DNA of 64,000 nt from Cyclobacteriaceae bacterium (GCA_028281285.1 JANQKF010000015.1:1-64000); one strand, 5' to 3'; shown: positions 41,442-50,156, counted from the first letter of the stretch. Numbers and translations: made by a program. Notes: generated from the letters alone by a model not told the origin.

Positions 41442-42017
41442 TTACTTATTAAAGTGTTTTAAAACCTCTTCTGGTATGAATGCTACGAGCATAAATCGCA
41501 TACCTTTTTCATAATCAACTATCTTCCAGCCATCGAAATCTTCCTTCATTACAGCGAAGAGCTGCTTTTGAGCAGTGATTGTAATCTTGCCATTTTCATC
41601 GGCCACCACATTCTCTTTACCAAATTGCCCTCCAAAGGAGTACACAAGTAGTTGGGTCATTGTTGTATCCCTCGGCTCTTCTCCCCTAACATCGAATATG
41701 AGTTGATAGCCATAGTCTACCTGCGCATATTTTACTTCCTCATAGATGTGCAAGGAACTGATACTATCGATATTGAAGTCCTTGAATGAAACCTCAGATG
41801 CAGGGTCACTGAATAGCTGTCCGTACTGCTGCATAAAGGTTTCTTTTCCCACCATGTCCATAAGTTCAGGATGAACATGATCCAGCGCCTCACTGATTTT
41901 CTTTTCTTCGAGAAGATTGAAATAGTTACTGAGATCCTCTTTGATCGAAGCTTTGTGGTCTTGAGCACAGGTGCCAAGGCTCCAAAAGAGGAGAGTAGAA
42001 ACAATAAGATTTTTCAT
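41442..42017 (-). CDS. Hypothetical secreted protein (191 aa), first gene of a three-gene operon
   Basis: Signal peptide MKNLIVSTLLFWSLGTCAQ. The mature part begins with a helix (IKEDLSNYFNLLEEKKISEALDHVHPELMDMVG) and continues as curved strands (VKYAQVDYGYQLIFDVRGEE, LFAVMKEDFDGWKIVDYEKG). This arrangement resembles an NTF2-like/DUF4878-type lid-and-sheet fold, but the assignment is tentative. It leads an operon with the RHS-like protein. A -7 box and the third copy of the 18-bp motif lie upstream. Confidence 0.62.
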   Translation of the reverse strand: MKNLIVSTLLFWSLGTCAQDHKASIKEDLSNYFNLLEEKKISEALDHVHPELMDMVGKETFMQQYGQLFSDPASEVSFKDFNIDSISSLHIYEEVKYAQVDYGYQLIFDVRGEEPRDTTMTQLLVYSFGGQFGKENVVADENGKITITAQKQLFAVMKEDFDGWKIVDYEKGMRFMLVAFIPEEVLKHFNK

Positions 42018-42033
42018 GATGATTGATTTAGCT

Positions 42034-42041
42034 CAAAAATA
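42034..42041 (-). promoter_or_regulatory. -7 promoter box TATTTTTG for the 42017-38319 operon
   Basis: Exact TAnnTTTG on the minus strand, 16 bases before ATG 42017 and 46 bases downstream of the 18-bp motif. The motif therefore sits where an activator would bind. Confidence 0.55.
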
Positions 42042-42087
42042 GAGAGCCTTTGACCTTAGGAAAATACGTTAATCTACTGATTTCGCC

Positions 42088-42105
42088 ATCAGTGCTGGCA
42101 CGGAT
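42088..42105 (-). promoter_or_regulatory. Regulon motif copy 3: ATCAGTGCTGGCACGGAT
   Basis: Third copy of the 18-bp element, 70 bases before the start of the operon-leading gene and just past the stop of the 145-aa membrane protein gene. One arm is degenerate (ATCAGT for ATCCGT). Confidence 0.55.
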
Positions 42106-42112
42106 AAAACAC

Positions 42113-42550
42113 TCAGGCAAGGAAAATGAGTGCCATGGCAAACGCCACTCCAAATCCGATCAACGAACCGATAAAATAACGCAACCCCTTTTTCGACACC
42201 ACCAACTGGTCTTGATCTGAAAGCGACTCAAACTCACTAATTGTACTGTTATAACTAGACTCCGTTCCTAGCGTATATCGCACAATTGGCAAAACAATGA
42301 TAAATGGCACGATTGCCACCAACCGACCAATAGAACGTCCTCTGCGCCTTCCAAAAATATCTTCGATGAGATCTGTAAATGCATCCAGAAAGTCCTCTGA
42401 AATTACCATAGCAAGTACAACAATCAATATGATATTTAGGGCCGTACTTACAATAAGCAACCGAGTTCCATTGGAGCGAGCACTATCTTCCTTTCCTTTA
42501 GGCTTTAATTCATAGTATTGGTTACAATAGACGGCTTTAAACACGTTCAT
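42113..42550 (-). CDS. Hypothetical membrane protein (145 aa), third gene of the two-component operon
   Basis: About three hydrophobic helices (LLIVSTALNIILIVVLAMVI, LVAIVPFIIVLPIVRYTLG, YFIGSLIGFGVAFAMALIFLA) with an Arg-rich cytoplasmic turn (FGRRRGRSIG). Family not recognised. It begins one base after the response-regulator stop, so it is very likely co-transcribed with the kinase and regulator and may modulate or report on the signal. Confidence 0.62.
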   Translation of the reverse strand: MNVFKAVYCNQYYELKPKGKEDSARSNGTRLLIVSTALNIILIVVLAMVISEDFLDAFTDLIEDIFGRRRGRSIGRLVAIVPFIIVLPIVRYTLGTESSYNSTISEFESLSDQDQLVVSKKGLRYFIGSLIGFGVAFAMALIFLA

Positions 42551-42551
42551 C

Positions 42552-43169
42552 TTAAATAAGGTTGTTGGCGTAAGCGAATTTGATCAGACCGACCAATGAG
42601 CTGGTCTTGGTCTTCCTGAATATATTTTTCCTGTGCGTCTCTACTGTTCTCTCGCTAATGAACAGTTCTTCGGCAATCATTTTATTGGAGTACTCCTGGG
42701 AAATGAGTTTGAGTATTTCCCTCTCTCTAGCTGTTAGTAACTTGCCTTCCGAGGGTTCATACAGGCTTTTGACCAACATGGAGTTGATATCATTTGACAT
42801 ATACATTTTTCCTGCCCTGACTGCATATATAGCCTCCAGCAACTCCTCTTTGGTGTCCTTTTTTAAAACATAGCCATTAACACCTTCCTTAAGGATTTCC
42901 CTGACCAAATGTGCCTCATCGTGCATACTTAAGACAATGAACTTGGTATCAGGCAGAATCCTCTTCGTTTTTTGAACCAGGCTCAGTCCATCATCATCAC
43001 CAAGGTTATAGTCTGTGATTACCAAATCTGGCTTGTACTTATCGATCGACTGAATTGCATCAGGTACCGAACCCAAACAATCTACTACAGTGAGCATATC
43101 GTCTTCCTCGATGAGCTTTTTCAGTCCATCGAGCAGTATTGTGTGGTCGTCTACAAGGATTATTTTCAT
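42552..43169 (-). CDS. NarL/LuxR-type response regulator
   Basis: The receiver domain starts KIILVDDHTILLDGLKKLI, with the phospho-acceptor Asp in PDLVITDYNLGDDDG, Ser/Thr in FIVLSMHDE and Lys in YVLKKDTKEE. The C-terminal LuxR HTH is LTAREREILKLISQEYSNKMIAEELFISERTVETHRKNIFRKT. ATG 43169 is preferred; the track start 43217 adds 16 residues not found in the family. It lies downstream of the histidine kinase and is the likely binder of the 18-bp inverted repeats found before three nearby units. Confidence 0.92.
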   Translation of the reverse strand: MKIILVDDHTILLDGLKKLIEEDDMLTVVDCLGSVPDAIQSIDKYKPDLVITDYNLGDDDGLSLVQKTKRILPDTKFIVLSMHDEAHLVREILKEGVNGYVLKKDTKEELLEAIYAVRAGKMYMSNDINSMLVKSLYEPSEGKLLTAREREILKLISQEYSNKMIAEELFISERTVETHRKNIFRKTKTSSLVGLIKFAYANNLI

Positions 43170-43257
43170 GGGGTATACAGCGTCAAACTTTGCTGCAAGG
43201 CTCAACATCCATTTCATGAAGGCAAAGTACCAGTACTAATCTATCAAAAATATCCGA

Positions 43258-45486
43258 CTAAGACGTGATTTGATCCTCAGTGGCAGTGGGTATGGCCTCC
43301 TCTGAGTTTAATGCCAGATTCACCGACATAAAAGTGCCATTTATCCCTTCTCTACTATCTAATTCAAACACCCCGTTAATCAAGTTTAGTCTACTGCTAA
43401 TATTTCGCCAACCATTGCCTTTGCCTGAATAGAAAGCTGCCGTATTGAAGCCTTTGCCATCATCTTCAATAGATAGCGTCAGTTCGTTCTGATCTCTTGT
43501 GAGCTGAAGAGTGATTAATTGGGCATCGGAGTATTTCAAAATGTTATTGACCCATTCCTGACAGATTCTGTACAGGGATACCTCGATCAATTCCGGAAGT
43601 CTTTCATCGGCATCAAAAACCAAAACCTCTAGCGTCTTTTGACCCGTTTCGGTGACACGAATTCCAAATTCCTTCAGAGCTGCTACCAGGCCATTCTTTA
43701 CCAAAGTCTGAGGCATAAGATCAAAACAAATATTCCGAAGCTCAGAGTACATATCATTAATTACGGCTTCACTTTTCTCGAATACTTCAACTCGGTCCTC
43801 TGTAGCGGTCTTACCATTGGAGTTGAGATTAGCAAGGTTCATTTTAAGAACAGAAATCAGCTGGCCAAATCCATCGTGAAGGTCTTGTGCAAATCGATTT
43901 CGCTCTTTCTCCTGAGAGTTGATCACCGCATTGATCTCCGCCTCCCGAACTTTTAATTCAGATTCCCTACGTATAAGTTCTTGTTTTCTTTTCTCCCGGT
44001 TTCGCACCAAGACTACAAGGGTGATAAGAAGGAAAGCAACTAAAATCAACACAATCAGAAACAACTGATTTCTTTGAAGTCTGGCTTCCTGTACTCCAAG
44101 CTGTGACTCTTGCAAAGCAATTTGCTGTTCCTTTTTCTCTGTTTCATACTGGACGTTTAAATCCTCAACATTTTTCAAATGTTTGGCATTCAGTAAAGAG
44201 TCTTTCTTGATCTGGGCCTCCTCACTGTATTCCAAGGCTTTCCTATAGTTTCCCCTACTTTTTTCATAGTTCGAAAGCGAGCGATACACAGTTTCCAGAT
44301 CTGATATATCACCTACCTCAATCGCCTTCTCGAGTCCTAGTCTGAAATTTGATCTGGCCTTGCTATGTTGATTCAGTTTCGCATACAATTCGCCAAGGCC
44401 AACGTGGACAAGAGAAAGTCCCGAGCCATCTCCCATTGACTGTTTCAATTTTAGCGCACTTTCGTAATAGGTCAGCGCATCCGAGTCATTGCCTTTAAAT
44501 GCATTTAAACGTCCAAGGTTATTATGACTTATGGAAAGCAGGTAATCACTGGAAGCTTCCACCGCATATTTGGCACCCTCTGAATAGTAATAAATAGCCG
44601 AGTCCATATCTGAAAACTCCTCCTCATACACTGTCCCCAACCCATTAAGAGTAAAGGCCATCAATTGAGCATTCTGACCGGAGTCGTTTAGTATATCCAG
44701 GCTCCGGATCAAATTTTCATGAGCATGCTCAAAGTTGTTCAGTTCGATGGCAACAGTTCCCATGTTGATCAGGGCATAGGTCATCATCACATCCAGAGAG
44801 AGGCTTTCATACATTTTCAAAGCGCTTTGAAAGTTTACATAAGCCGAATCAAGATCACCTGCATTGACGAGTAAATTGCCTTTGTTTAAATATGAATCAG
44901 CTGCTCTTCTTGGTAAAGCCAACTCTTCATAGATCGCAATACTTTGATCAATGTAATTCGCAGCATCGGCAAATTTGCCTTGTCGCTGCAGGACTATTGA
45001 CAGGTTATTCATCGAAGCAGCCTGAGCACTCAAATCCTGAGCCTCAACACGTTTGTCCAATGACATTCTATAGAAGATTAGCGCGCTGTCATATTTACTC
45101 TGATTGTTATAAATACTACCAAAGGTATTGTAGACATCAGAAATCGTAAGTGCATCCTTTGTGGCAAGGGCAAATTCCTCAGCCCGTAAAACGAATAGCT
45201 TAGCGGAATCAAACTTGAATAAATTTTTGTAGCTCCATGCAGCCTGATTGTATGCCTGACTTTTGGAAAGGTTCGTTTCAGCCAGGCTTGTTGCTTCCAA
45301 GGAATACTTCAAGGCTTCTTCACGATCTTGGCTATTTCTTGCCAAACTCACGAGTATTTTAGCTTTTTCTGATGGATTTACTTCATTATTGAGAAGATTC
45401 GTCAGACTGTCCTGTACCGAATTCTGTGCGTAGTTCAGAACAGGCAAGAAAGCCAGGATTAATACAAAAAATCGCTTTCCCAACAT
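43258..45486 (-). CDS. TPR-containing sensor histidine kinase (HisKA_3 type)
   Basis: The signal peptide-like N-terminus (FFVLILAFLPVLNYAQ) leads to a periplasmic array of TPR repeats at about residues 25-430 (for example NLSIVLQRQGKFADAANYIDQSIAIYEEL, NNLGRLNAFKGNDSDALTYYESALKLK). A coiled segment and one membrane helix follow (LFLIVLILVAFLLITLVVLV, near 480-500). The dimerisation/phosphoacceptor motif is RFAQDLHDGFGQLISVLKMNL (His in DLHDG), then the ATPase with N-box EWVNNILKYSDA and DDGKGFN. This architecture senses envelope or nutritional cues in Bacteroidota. It pairs with the adjacent NarL-type regulator. Confidence 0.92.
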   Translation of the reverse strand: MLGKRFFVLILAFLPVLNYAQNSVQDSLTNLLNNEVNPSEKAKILVSLARNSQDREEALKYSLEATSLAETNLSKSQAYNQAAWSYKNLFKFDSAKLFVLRAEEFALATKDALTISDVYNTFGSIYNNQSKYDSALIFYRMSLDKRVEAQDLSAQAASMNNLSIVLQRQGKFADAANYIDQSIAIYEELALPRRAADSYLNKGNLLVNAGDLDSAYVNFQSALKMYESLSLDVMMTYALINMGTVAIELNNFEHAHENLIRSLDILNDSGQNAQLMAFTLNGLGTVYEEEFSDMDSAIYYYSEGAKYAVEASSDYLLSISHNNLGRLNAFKGNDSDALTYYESALKLKQSMGDGSGLSLVHVGLGELYAKLNQHSKARSNFRLGLEKAIEVGDISDLETVYRSLSNYEKSRGNYRKALEYSEEAQIKKDSLLNAKHLKNVEDLNVQYETEKKEQQIALQESQLGVQEARLQRNQLFLIVLILVAFLLITLVVLVRNREKRKQELIRRESELKVREAEINAVINSQEKERNRFAQDLHDGFGQLISVLKMNLANLNSNGKTATEDRVEVFEKSEAVINDMYSELRNICFDLMPQTLVKNGLVAALKEFGIRVTETGQKTLEVLVFDADERLPELIEVSLYRICQEWVNNILKYSDAQLITLQLTRDQNELTLSIEDDGKGFNTAAFYSGKGNGWRNISSRLNLINGVFELDSREGINGTFMSVNLALNSEEAIPTATEDQITS

Positions 45487-45529
45487 TACACGGTTGATTG
45501 TATCTCAAAATATGAAATTTGATCACATC

Positions 45530-45550
45530 AAAAAAGCCCCATATGGGGCT
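45530..45550 (-). terminator. Intrinsic terminator after rocD
   Basis: On the minus strand AGCCCC-atat-GGGGCT is followed by six T, about 70 bases beyond the rocD stop and before the histidine kinase. Confidence 0.9.
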
Positions 45551-45621
45551 CATTTTCTCAAATAGAGAGGAATATTTAACGATCTACGAGTTCCTTTCCT
45601 ACCGCCTTTGAAATAGGTCAG

Positions 45622-46860
45622 TTAGGCAGAGAAGTTTAAGATTGTCTTTTCAATGATATCACAACAATCATGAAGCTGCTCCTCTGTCATTACCAATGGT
45701 GGCGCAAAGCGGATAATATTGCCATGGGTAGGCTTGGCAAGAAGCCCGTTTTCTCGCAGTGACATGCAAATGTCCCAGGCCGTTGAACTATCTTCTGTAT
45801 CATTGATCACTATGGCGTTTAATAAACCCTTACCTCTCACTAAGGTCACGAGGTCGGTCTTCTCAATGAAAATATTCATTCTCTCTCTGAAGATTTCTCC
45901 AAGTCTCCGGGCATTTTCTGCAAGTTTTTCGTCCTTGACCACTTCCAGAGCAGCCATCGCAACCTTGGCGGCCAAAGGGTTACCTCCAAAGGTACTTCCA
46001 TGCTGCCCTGGCTTGATGACCTCCATAATATTGTCATTGGCCAAAACACATGAAACGGGATAAACGCCTCCAGAGACAGCCTTACCCAAAATCAAAATAT
46101 CTGGCTTGACATTTTCATAGTCACATGCCAGTAATTCACCTGTTCTCGCAATACCGGTTTGTACTTCATCCGCGATGAACAATGCATCGGCTTCTCGACA
46201 AAGAGAAGCTGCCTTAGTCAGGTATCCATCCTCCGGAACAAACACTCCAGCCTCACCCTGGATGGGTTCAACAAGAAATCCGGCTACATTTTCTTGCTTT
46301 AAGGCTTCAGCAAGAGCATTTAGATCATTATGAGGGATTTTAATAAACCCTGGGGTATATGGACCAAAGTTTTTTCTTGCATCCGGATCATTTGAGAAGG
46401 AAATAATCGTAGTCGTACGGCCATGAAAGTTGTTCTCGCAGACGATGATTTTGGCTTCATTCTCTGGTATTCCCTTCTTCTCATAGGCCCATTTTCTACA
46501 AAGCTTAATAGCTGTTTCGACCGCTTCCGCACCAGTATTCATTGGCAAAATCTTATCGAAGCCGAAGTACTCACTCATGTACTTCTCATAAGTTCCGAGC
46601 GAATCATTATAGAAAGCGCGAGAAGTCAGTGTTAGGGTTTCTGCCTGCTCTTTAAGCGCGTTCACAATTCTTGGATGACAATGCCCTTGATTCACAGCAC
46701 TATAAGCTGAAAGAAAGTCATAGTACTTCTTACCCTCTACGTCCCAAACATGCACGCCTTCTCCCCTCGCCAGAACTACTGGTAATGGGTGGTAATTATG
46801 CGCTCCGTACTTGTTTTCTAGATCAATCGCCTCCTGGCTGTTCTGAACCGTCATTATCAT
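45622..46860 (-). CDS. rocD: Ornithine--oxo-acid aminotransferase
   Basis: A class III PLP aminotransferase that turns ornithine plus 2-oxoglutarate into glutamate semialdehyde and glutamate. PLP-site features: [44 protein letters not shown] and the Schiff-base region [17 protein letters not shown] (Lys in LGKA), then [16 protein letters not shown]. At 412 residues it matches RocD/OAT. The track start at 46905 lies inside the -7 box, so ATG 46860 ([19 protein letters not shown]) is used. Divergent from the DUF5522 unit. Confidence 0.95.
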   Translation of the reverse strand: MIMTVQNSQEAIDLENKYGAHNYHPLPVVLARGEGVHVWDVEGKKYYDFLSAYSAVNQGHCHPRIVNALKEQAETLTLTSRAFYNDSLGTYEKYMSEYFGFDKILPMNTGAEAVETAIKLCRKWAYEKKGIPENEAKIIVCENNFHGRTTTIISFSNDPDARKNFGPYTPGFIKIPHNDLNALAEALKQENVAGFLVEPIQGEAGVFVPEDGYLTKAASLCREADALFIADEVQTGIARTGELLACDYENVKPDILILGKAVSGGVYPVSCVLANDNIMEVIKPGQHGSTFGGNPLAAKVAMAALEVVKDEKLAENARRLGEIFRERMNIFIEKTDLVTLVRGKGLLNAIVINDTEDSSTAWDICMSLRENGLLAKPTHGNIIRFAPPLVMTEEQLHDCCDIIEKTILNFSA

Positions 46861-46871
46861 TGTTAAAAATT

Positions 46872-46879
46872 TATCTTTG
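46872..46879 (+). promoter_or_regulatory. -7 promoter box TATCTTTG for the DUF5522-PH operon
   Basis: Exact TAnnTTTG, 56 bases before ATG 46936. It overlaps head-on with the opposite-facing rocD promoter box at 46910-46903. Confidence 0.5.
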
Positions 46880-46902
46880 TGACCTAAACAATTTTGCTGA
46901 AC

Positions 46903-46910
46903 CAAAGGTA
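46903..46910 (-). promoter_or_regulatory. -7 promoter box TACCTTTG for rocD
   Basis: Exact TAnnTTTG on the minus strand, 42 bases before ATG 46860. It overlaps the track's upstream start codon, which is therefore unlikely. Confidence 0.6.
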
Positions 46911-46935
46911 CTCAATCTATTCAAGCCTAAAAAAG

Positions 46936-47097
46936 ATGAAACGAGAATCCAAAAAGACCGCTGAGGTTGCCATCGAAAAGGAAGATTACTACCTTGACGA
47001 ACAGGGCCGACTTGTCTTTACGGAATACTATCTTTTGAAGAGAGGGTATTGCTGCCAGAATGGTTGCCGACACTGCCCTTATGGCTTTAAAAAATGA
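46936..47097 (+). CDS. DUF5522 small Cys-rich protein (53 aa)
   Basis: A short conserved bacteroidal protein: EEDYYLDEQGRLVFTEYYLLKRG-type sequence followed by GYCCQNGCRHCPYGFKK. The four Cys (CC...C...C) suggest a small metal or redox site. Function unknown. ATG 46936 starts the conserved part; the track extends to 46894. It overlaps the first PH-domain gene by four bases (ATGA), so the two are coupled. Confidence 0.85.
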   Translation: MKRESKKTAEVAIEKEDYYLDEQGRLVFTEYYLLKRGYCCQNGCRHCPYGFKK

Positions 47098-47627
47098 CTG
47101 AGAAATTTCAGAATCTCTCCATTTCAATCAATGAATTACCTAAGGTAGAGGAAGTTGATTTTCATCCAATCGATCCCAAATACCTAAAAGTCTCGCTGAT
47201 CGGCAGTGCTATTTTCTTTATCATTCTGGCTGCAGGAGCATTTGCCATTTTGTATTTCGGAGATGACATTACTCAGCTCGGGATCATAATCACAATCGGG
47301 GTCTATCTCCTCCTCCTTGTTTGGAATCTCACCTTGACAATTTTGGGGTTCAAAAAGAAAAAGTATGCGATTCGCGATCGTGATATTTTGTATTCGAAAG
47401 GATTGATCTGGTCGGTGAGAACTGCCATTCCATTTAATCGAATTCAACACGCTGAAATTAAACAAGGTCCTATTGAAAGAAATTTCGGTCTCAGTAGCCT
47501 TAAGGTATTCACAGCGGGTGGCCAAAGTAGTGACTTGGTGATCCCCGGACTGCCTAACGAGACGGCTCAGCGACTCAAGGATTTTATCTTAAAGAAAACG
47601 GCTGAAGATGGAGAACCAACCGTTTGA
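47094..47627 (+). CDS. PH-domain (bPH2/YdbS-like) membrane protein (177 aa)
   Basis: Two membrane helices (VSLIGSAIFFIILAAGAFAILYF, LGIIITIGVYLLLLVWNLTLTIL) precede a bacterial PH domain: YAIRDRDILYSKGLIWSVRTAIPFNRIQHAEIKQGPIERNFGLSSLKVFTAG. This matches YdbS of Bacillus, which pairs with YdbT. The role is probably envelope-related; YdbS/YdbT affect resistance to some bacteriocins. It overlaps the YdbT-like gene by 20 bases. Confidence 0.9.
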   Translation: MTEKFQNLSISINELPKVEEVDFHPIDPKYLKVSLIGSAIFFIILAAGAFAILYFGDDITQLGIIITIGVYLLLLVWNLTLTILGFKKKKYAIRDRDILYSKGLIWSVRTAIPFNRIQHAEIKQGPIERNFGLSSLKVFTAGGQSSDLVIPGLPNETAQRLKDFILKKTAEDGEPTV

Positions 47628-49107
47628 CTTTTCTGAACCCAGACGACAGTCAACAGTCGCCATCGGTATCATCCTAATCAAATTCATCAGAATGACGATC
47701 AGGGCTTTCTGGCCAATACTTCTCAGTCTATTTATCGGAGGAAGGGCCGGCTCGCGATTCGAAGACATTATTGGCTTTGTTTTGTTGGGTTTTGCGGCCA
47801 TCAACCTTGGTGGATCGATCTTGACCTTCTTTCGCTTTTACTTCCACCTAGATAAGGACGCCATAGTCATTGATAAGGGAGTGCTGAGAAGGACCAAAAC
47901 AAACATCCCCTTTGAACGGATTCAAACCATCAATTTCAAACAGAATATTCTACACCAACTCTTCAATGTAGTGAGTGTGGAAATTGATACGGCTGGTGCC
48001 AAAAAGTCGGAAATCAGTATCGATGCCCTTAAACGGGACGAAGCAATGGCGCTTCGAGACTTCATATTGGCAGAAAAGGCCCAGATTGTTCCTGAGGAAA
48101 TTGAGGACCAAATCACAGAGGAAGAGCAAATAACAGAAAAGGAAATCTTGTATCTCAAACCACTTGATCTGATTAAGGTGGGAATTAGCCAGAATCACTT
48201 AAGGTCAATGGCCCTGATCTTTGCATTTGTATTTACTACGCTAAATGAGATCACCGAAGACATTGCAGGTTTGCTATCAGATCAATTTGCTGAATATGAA
48301 GATTATGTTGTGAACAATGTTTGGTTTGTTTTTGTCTTATCAACCATTCTGGTGCTAATTCTGTCCTTTTTGTTCTCCCTGGTCAATACCATTTTGAAGT
48401 ATTACGAACTGAGATTATCGATTCATAAGAAGGGATTAAAATTAGTGAGAGGACTATTGAATCGAGAAGAGATTACAATCAACAGAAACAAAGTTCAGAT
48501 TATTTCATGGTCCACTAATCCCATACGCAAGCTATTTAATATGTTTACTTTGAAGATTTCACAGGCATCAAGCACAGAGGCTAGTCTGAAATCGAATATC
48601 AAGGTACCGGGTAGTTATCAAGCCCAAATCAATCAGATTATTGCAACTGTATTTCCTGAAGATCGCTACCAATTTGAGATCACCTATAAAATGCACCATC
48701 TTCTTAAAATTCGGCTTTTCCTGTTCCTTGGTATACTCCCCACAGTTCTAGGGCTGGCAACTTATTTAGGTCTGGGAACAGATGCATTATACTTCTTGCT
48801 AATTCTTCCGGTGAGCTGGATATTGATTAGTCTTTACTATGGCAAACGATCCTATCAATTAAATCCTGAATTTCTTAAGAGCAACGGTGGGTTGTTCGGT
48901 AGAAGCCATGACCTGACTCAGGTGCACAAAGTTCAGGCAGTTAGGGTTAAGCAAAGTATTTATCAACGGAGGAAGAGAATAGCCACCGTACTTTTATATA
49001 CCGCGGCCGGTCATTTGACTTTACCATTCATTGAAATAGACCGCGCACGTGCTTTGGAGAACTTTGTTCTGTATAGGATCCAAACGGATAGCAGAGAATG
49101 GATGTAG
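47608..49107 (+). CDS. PH-domain (bPH2/YdbT-like) membrane protein (499 aa)
   Basis: Three bPH2 domains alternate with membrane helix pairs. First PH: IVIDKGVLRRTKTNIPFERIQTINFKQNILHQLFNVVSVEIDTAG; second: RLSIHKKGLKLVRGLLNREEITINRNKVQIISWSTNPIRKLFNMFTLKISQASS; third: YQLNPEFLKSNGGLFGRSHDLTQVHKVQAVRVKQSIYQRRKRIATVLLYTAAG. Helices include LLSLFIGGRAG, VFVLSTILVLILSFLFSLV and LLILPVSWILISLYY. Architecture and length match YdbT. Partner of the preceding gene. Confidence 0.9.
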   Translation: MENQPFDFSEPRRQSTVAIGIILIKFIRMTIRAFWPILLSLFIGGRAGSRFEDIIGFVLLGFAAINLGGSILTFFRFYFHLDKDAIVIDKGVLRRTKTNIPFERIQTINFKQNILHQLFNVVSVEIDTAGAKKSEISIDALKRDEAMALRDFILAEKAQIVPEEIEDQITEEEQITEKEILYLKPLDLIKVGISQNHLRSMALIFAFVFTTLNEITEDIAGLLSDQFAEYEDYVVNNVWFVFVLSTILVLILSFLFSLVNTILKYYELRLSIHKKGLKLVRGLLNREEITINRNKVQIISWSTNPIRKLFNMFTLKISQASSTEASLKSNIKVPGSYQAQINQIIATVFPEDRYQFEITYKMHHLLKIRLFLFLGILPTVLGLATYLGLGTDALYFLLILPVSWILISLYYGKRSYQLNPEFLKSNGGLFGRSHDLTQVHKVQAVRVKQSIYQRRKRIATVLLYTAAGHLTLPFIEIDRARALENFVLYRIQTDSREWM

Positions 49108-49150
49108 GTGTGGTTCGTTTTTTGCTCAGAATAAATGTCCGACCATAAGT

Positions 49151-49786
49151 ATGCCAAGTATAAGAATTCTTTTGCTCTGTTCGATGTTGTTTTGCACCGG
49201 CTGTATCCCAACTACCCGGGTTAAGAAGTCCTTCAATCTTGGACTTAAGTTTGAGCCTACCTCAGATATACTGTTTTTATGGGACAATCAATCCGAATAC
49301 CCATTATCCAATAAGTTTTATAAGTCTGTTGAGAAGCAATTCGCAAAACGAAACTTAAGCCTAATCGAATTCCACAGCTTTGGTTTTCGACAAGAACTCA
49401 GGGCCCGGAAAATCTATATCTACGGAAGCAAGGAGATTCCAATTTCAGATTTAAAGGAAAAAATGGGCATTGATTATATCATCAAAGTGAGTATCAGTAA
49501 TGTAAAACAGGGCAACTGGATTGGGAATTATGATCCAGTTGCGGTGGCTAATTTTTATGATTCCCAGGAAATATCATCTTCCAAGCTTATTATTGATGTA
49601 CTTTCTTCGGAAAAGGGGAAAATCACTACTCGATATATCGGAGAGTCCAGGAATGTCCCCTTAGGTTTTTCAAGAAGGGATGGCAGTGAAGTGATGTTCA
49701 ACCTTGGCTCAATTCAAAGTACTTTCACTCGTTCGCTAAGAAGAGGTATGCAAAAGCTGCTAAAAGCCCATTATTCGGACCTATAA
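49151..49786 (+). CDS. Hypothetical lipoprotein (211 aa)
   Basis: The N-terminus MPSIRILLLCSMLFCTGCIPTTRVKK is a lipoprotein signal with lipobox CTGC. The mature domain has alternating helices and strands (YKSVEKQFAKRNLSLIEFHSF, IYGSKEIPISDLKEKMGIDYIIKVSISNVKQG, SSKLIIDVLSSEKGKITTRYIGES), similar in outline to LptE/CsgG-like lipoproteins that form a cap; no firm family. ATG 49151 replaces the track's 49049, which overlaps the YdbT-like gene and lacks a signal. Confidence 0.72.
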   Translation: MPSIRILLLCSMLFCTGCIPTTRVKKSFNLGLKFEPTSDILFLWDNQSEYPLSNKFYKSVEKQFAKRNLSLIEFHSFGFRQELRARKIYIYGSKEIPISDLKEKMGIDYIIKVSISNVKQGNWIGNYDPVAVANFYDSQEISSSKLIIDVLSSEKGKITTRYIGESRNVPLGFSRRDGSEVMFNLGSIQSTFTRSLRRGMQKLLKAHYSDL

Positions 49787-49848
49787 GAAGCTGGTAGAAA
49801 TTTTTAGCAAAAAACGCATCCGAGTTGGTCTATTTCCAAAATATTCAG

Positions 49849-49862
49849 ATATTTGCAGTCCG
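49849..49862 (+). promoter_or_regulatory. ATATTTGCAGTCCG promoter element of rpmB
   Basis: A 14-base sequence identical to one before rpmG at 55164. It contains a near -7 box (GATATTTG) and the likely transcription start. Confidence 0.6.
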
Positions 49863-49876
49863 TTTTGGAAAACGGA
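49859..49876 (+). promoter_or_regulatory. Leader hairpin TCCGTTTT-GG-AAAACGGA before rpmB
   Basis: A perfect 8-bp inverted repeat 15 bases before the ATG, at the predicted 5' end of the transcript. It could act as an autoregulatory leader or operator. It is absent from the rpmG leader, which shares only the promoter core. Confidence 0.5.
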
Positions 49877-49891
49877 TAAAATTCAGAGATC

Positions 49892-50131
49892 ATGTCAAGA
49901 GTTTGTGAAATAACCGGGAAGAGACCAAGAGTAGGAAATAACGTGTCTCACGCGAATAACAAGACGAAGAGAAAGTTCTATCCTAATCTTCAGAAGAAGA
50001 GATTTTACATCCCTGAAGAAGACAAGTGGATTACCTTGAAAGTTTCTACTTCAGCGATCAGAACCATTAATAAAAATGGGATCTCCGCAGTATTAAAAAA
50101 AGCAAGAGAAAACGGTAACATTTTAGTATAA
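49892..50131 (+). CDS. rpmB: 50S ribosomal protein L28
   Basis: 79 residues with the bL28 signature: [64 protein letters not shown]. It binds 23S rRNA in the large subunit. In many Bacteroidota it is directly followed by rpmG, DUF4295 and ftsY, but here those genes lie 5 kb downstream. Next gene is a secreted peptidase after 25 bases. Confidence 0.97.
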   Translation: MSRVCEITGKRPRVGNNVSHANNKTKRKFYPNLQKKRFYIPEEDKWITLKVSTSAIRTINKNGISAVLKKARENGNILV

Positions 50132-50156
50132 TAGCGTCTCTGAACGCTGTTATGCT

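Noticed and set aside
43170-43217. 16-residue N-terminal extension of the response regulator
   Set aside because: Receiver domains start at MKIILVDDH; the extra residues do not fit the family.
49859-49876. rpmB leader hairpin as a member of the 18-bp motif family
   Set aside because: The arms are similar (TCCGT/ACGGA) but the spacer is 8 rather than 6 bases and the centre does not match.
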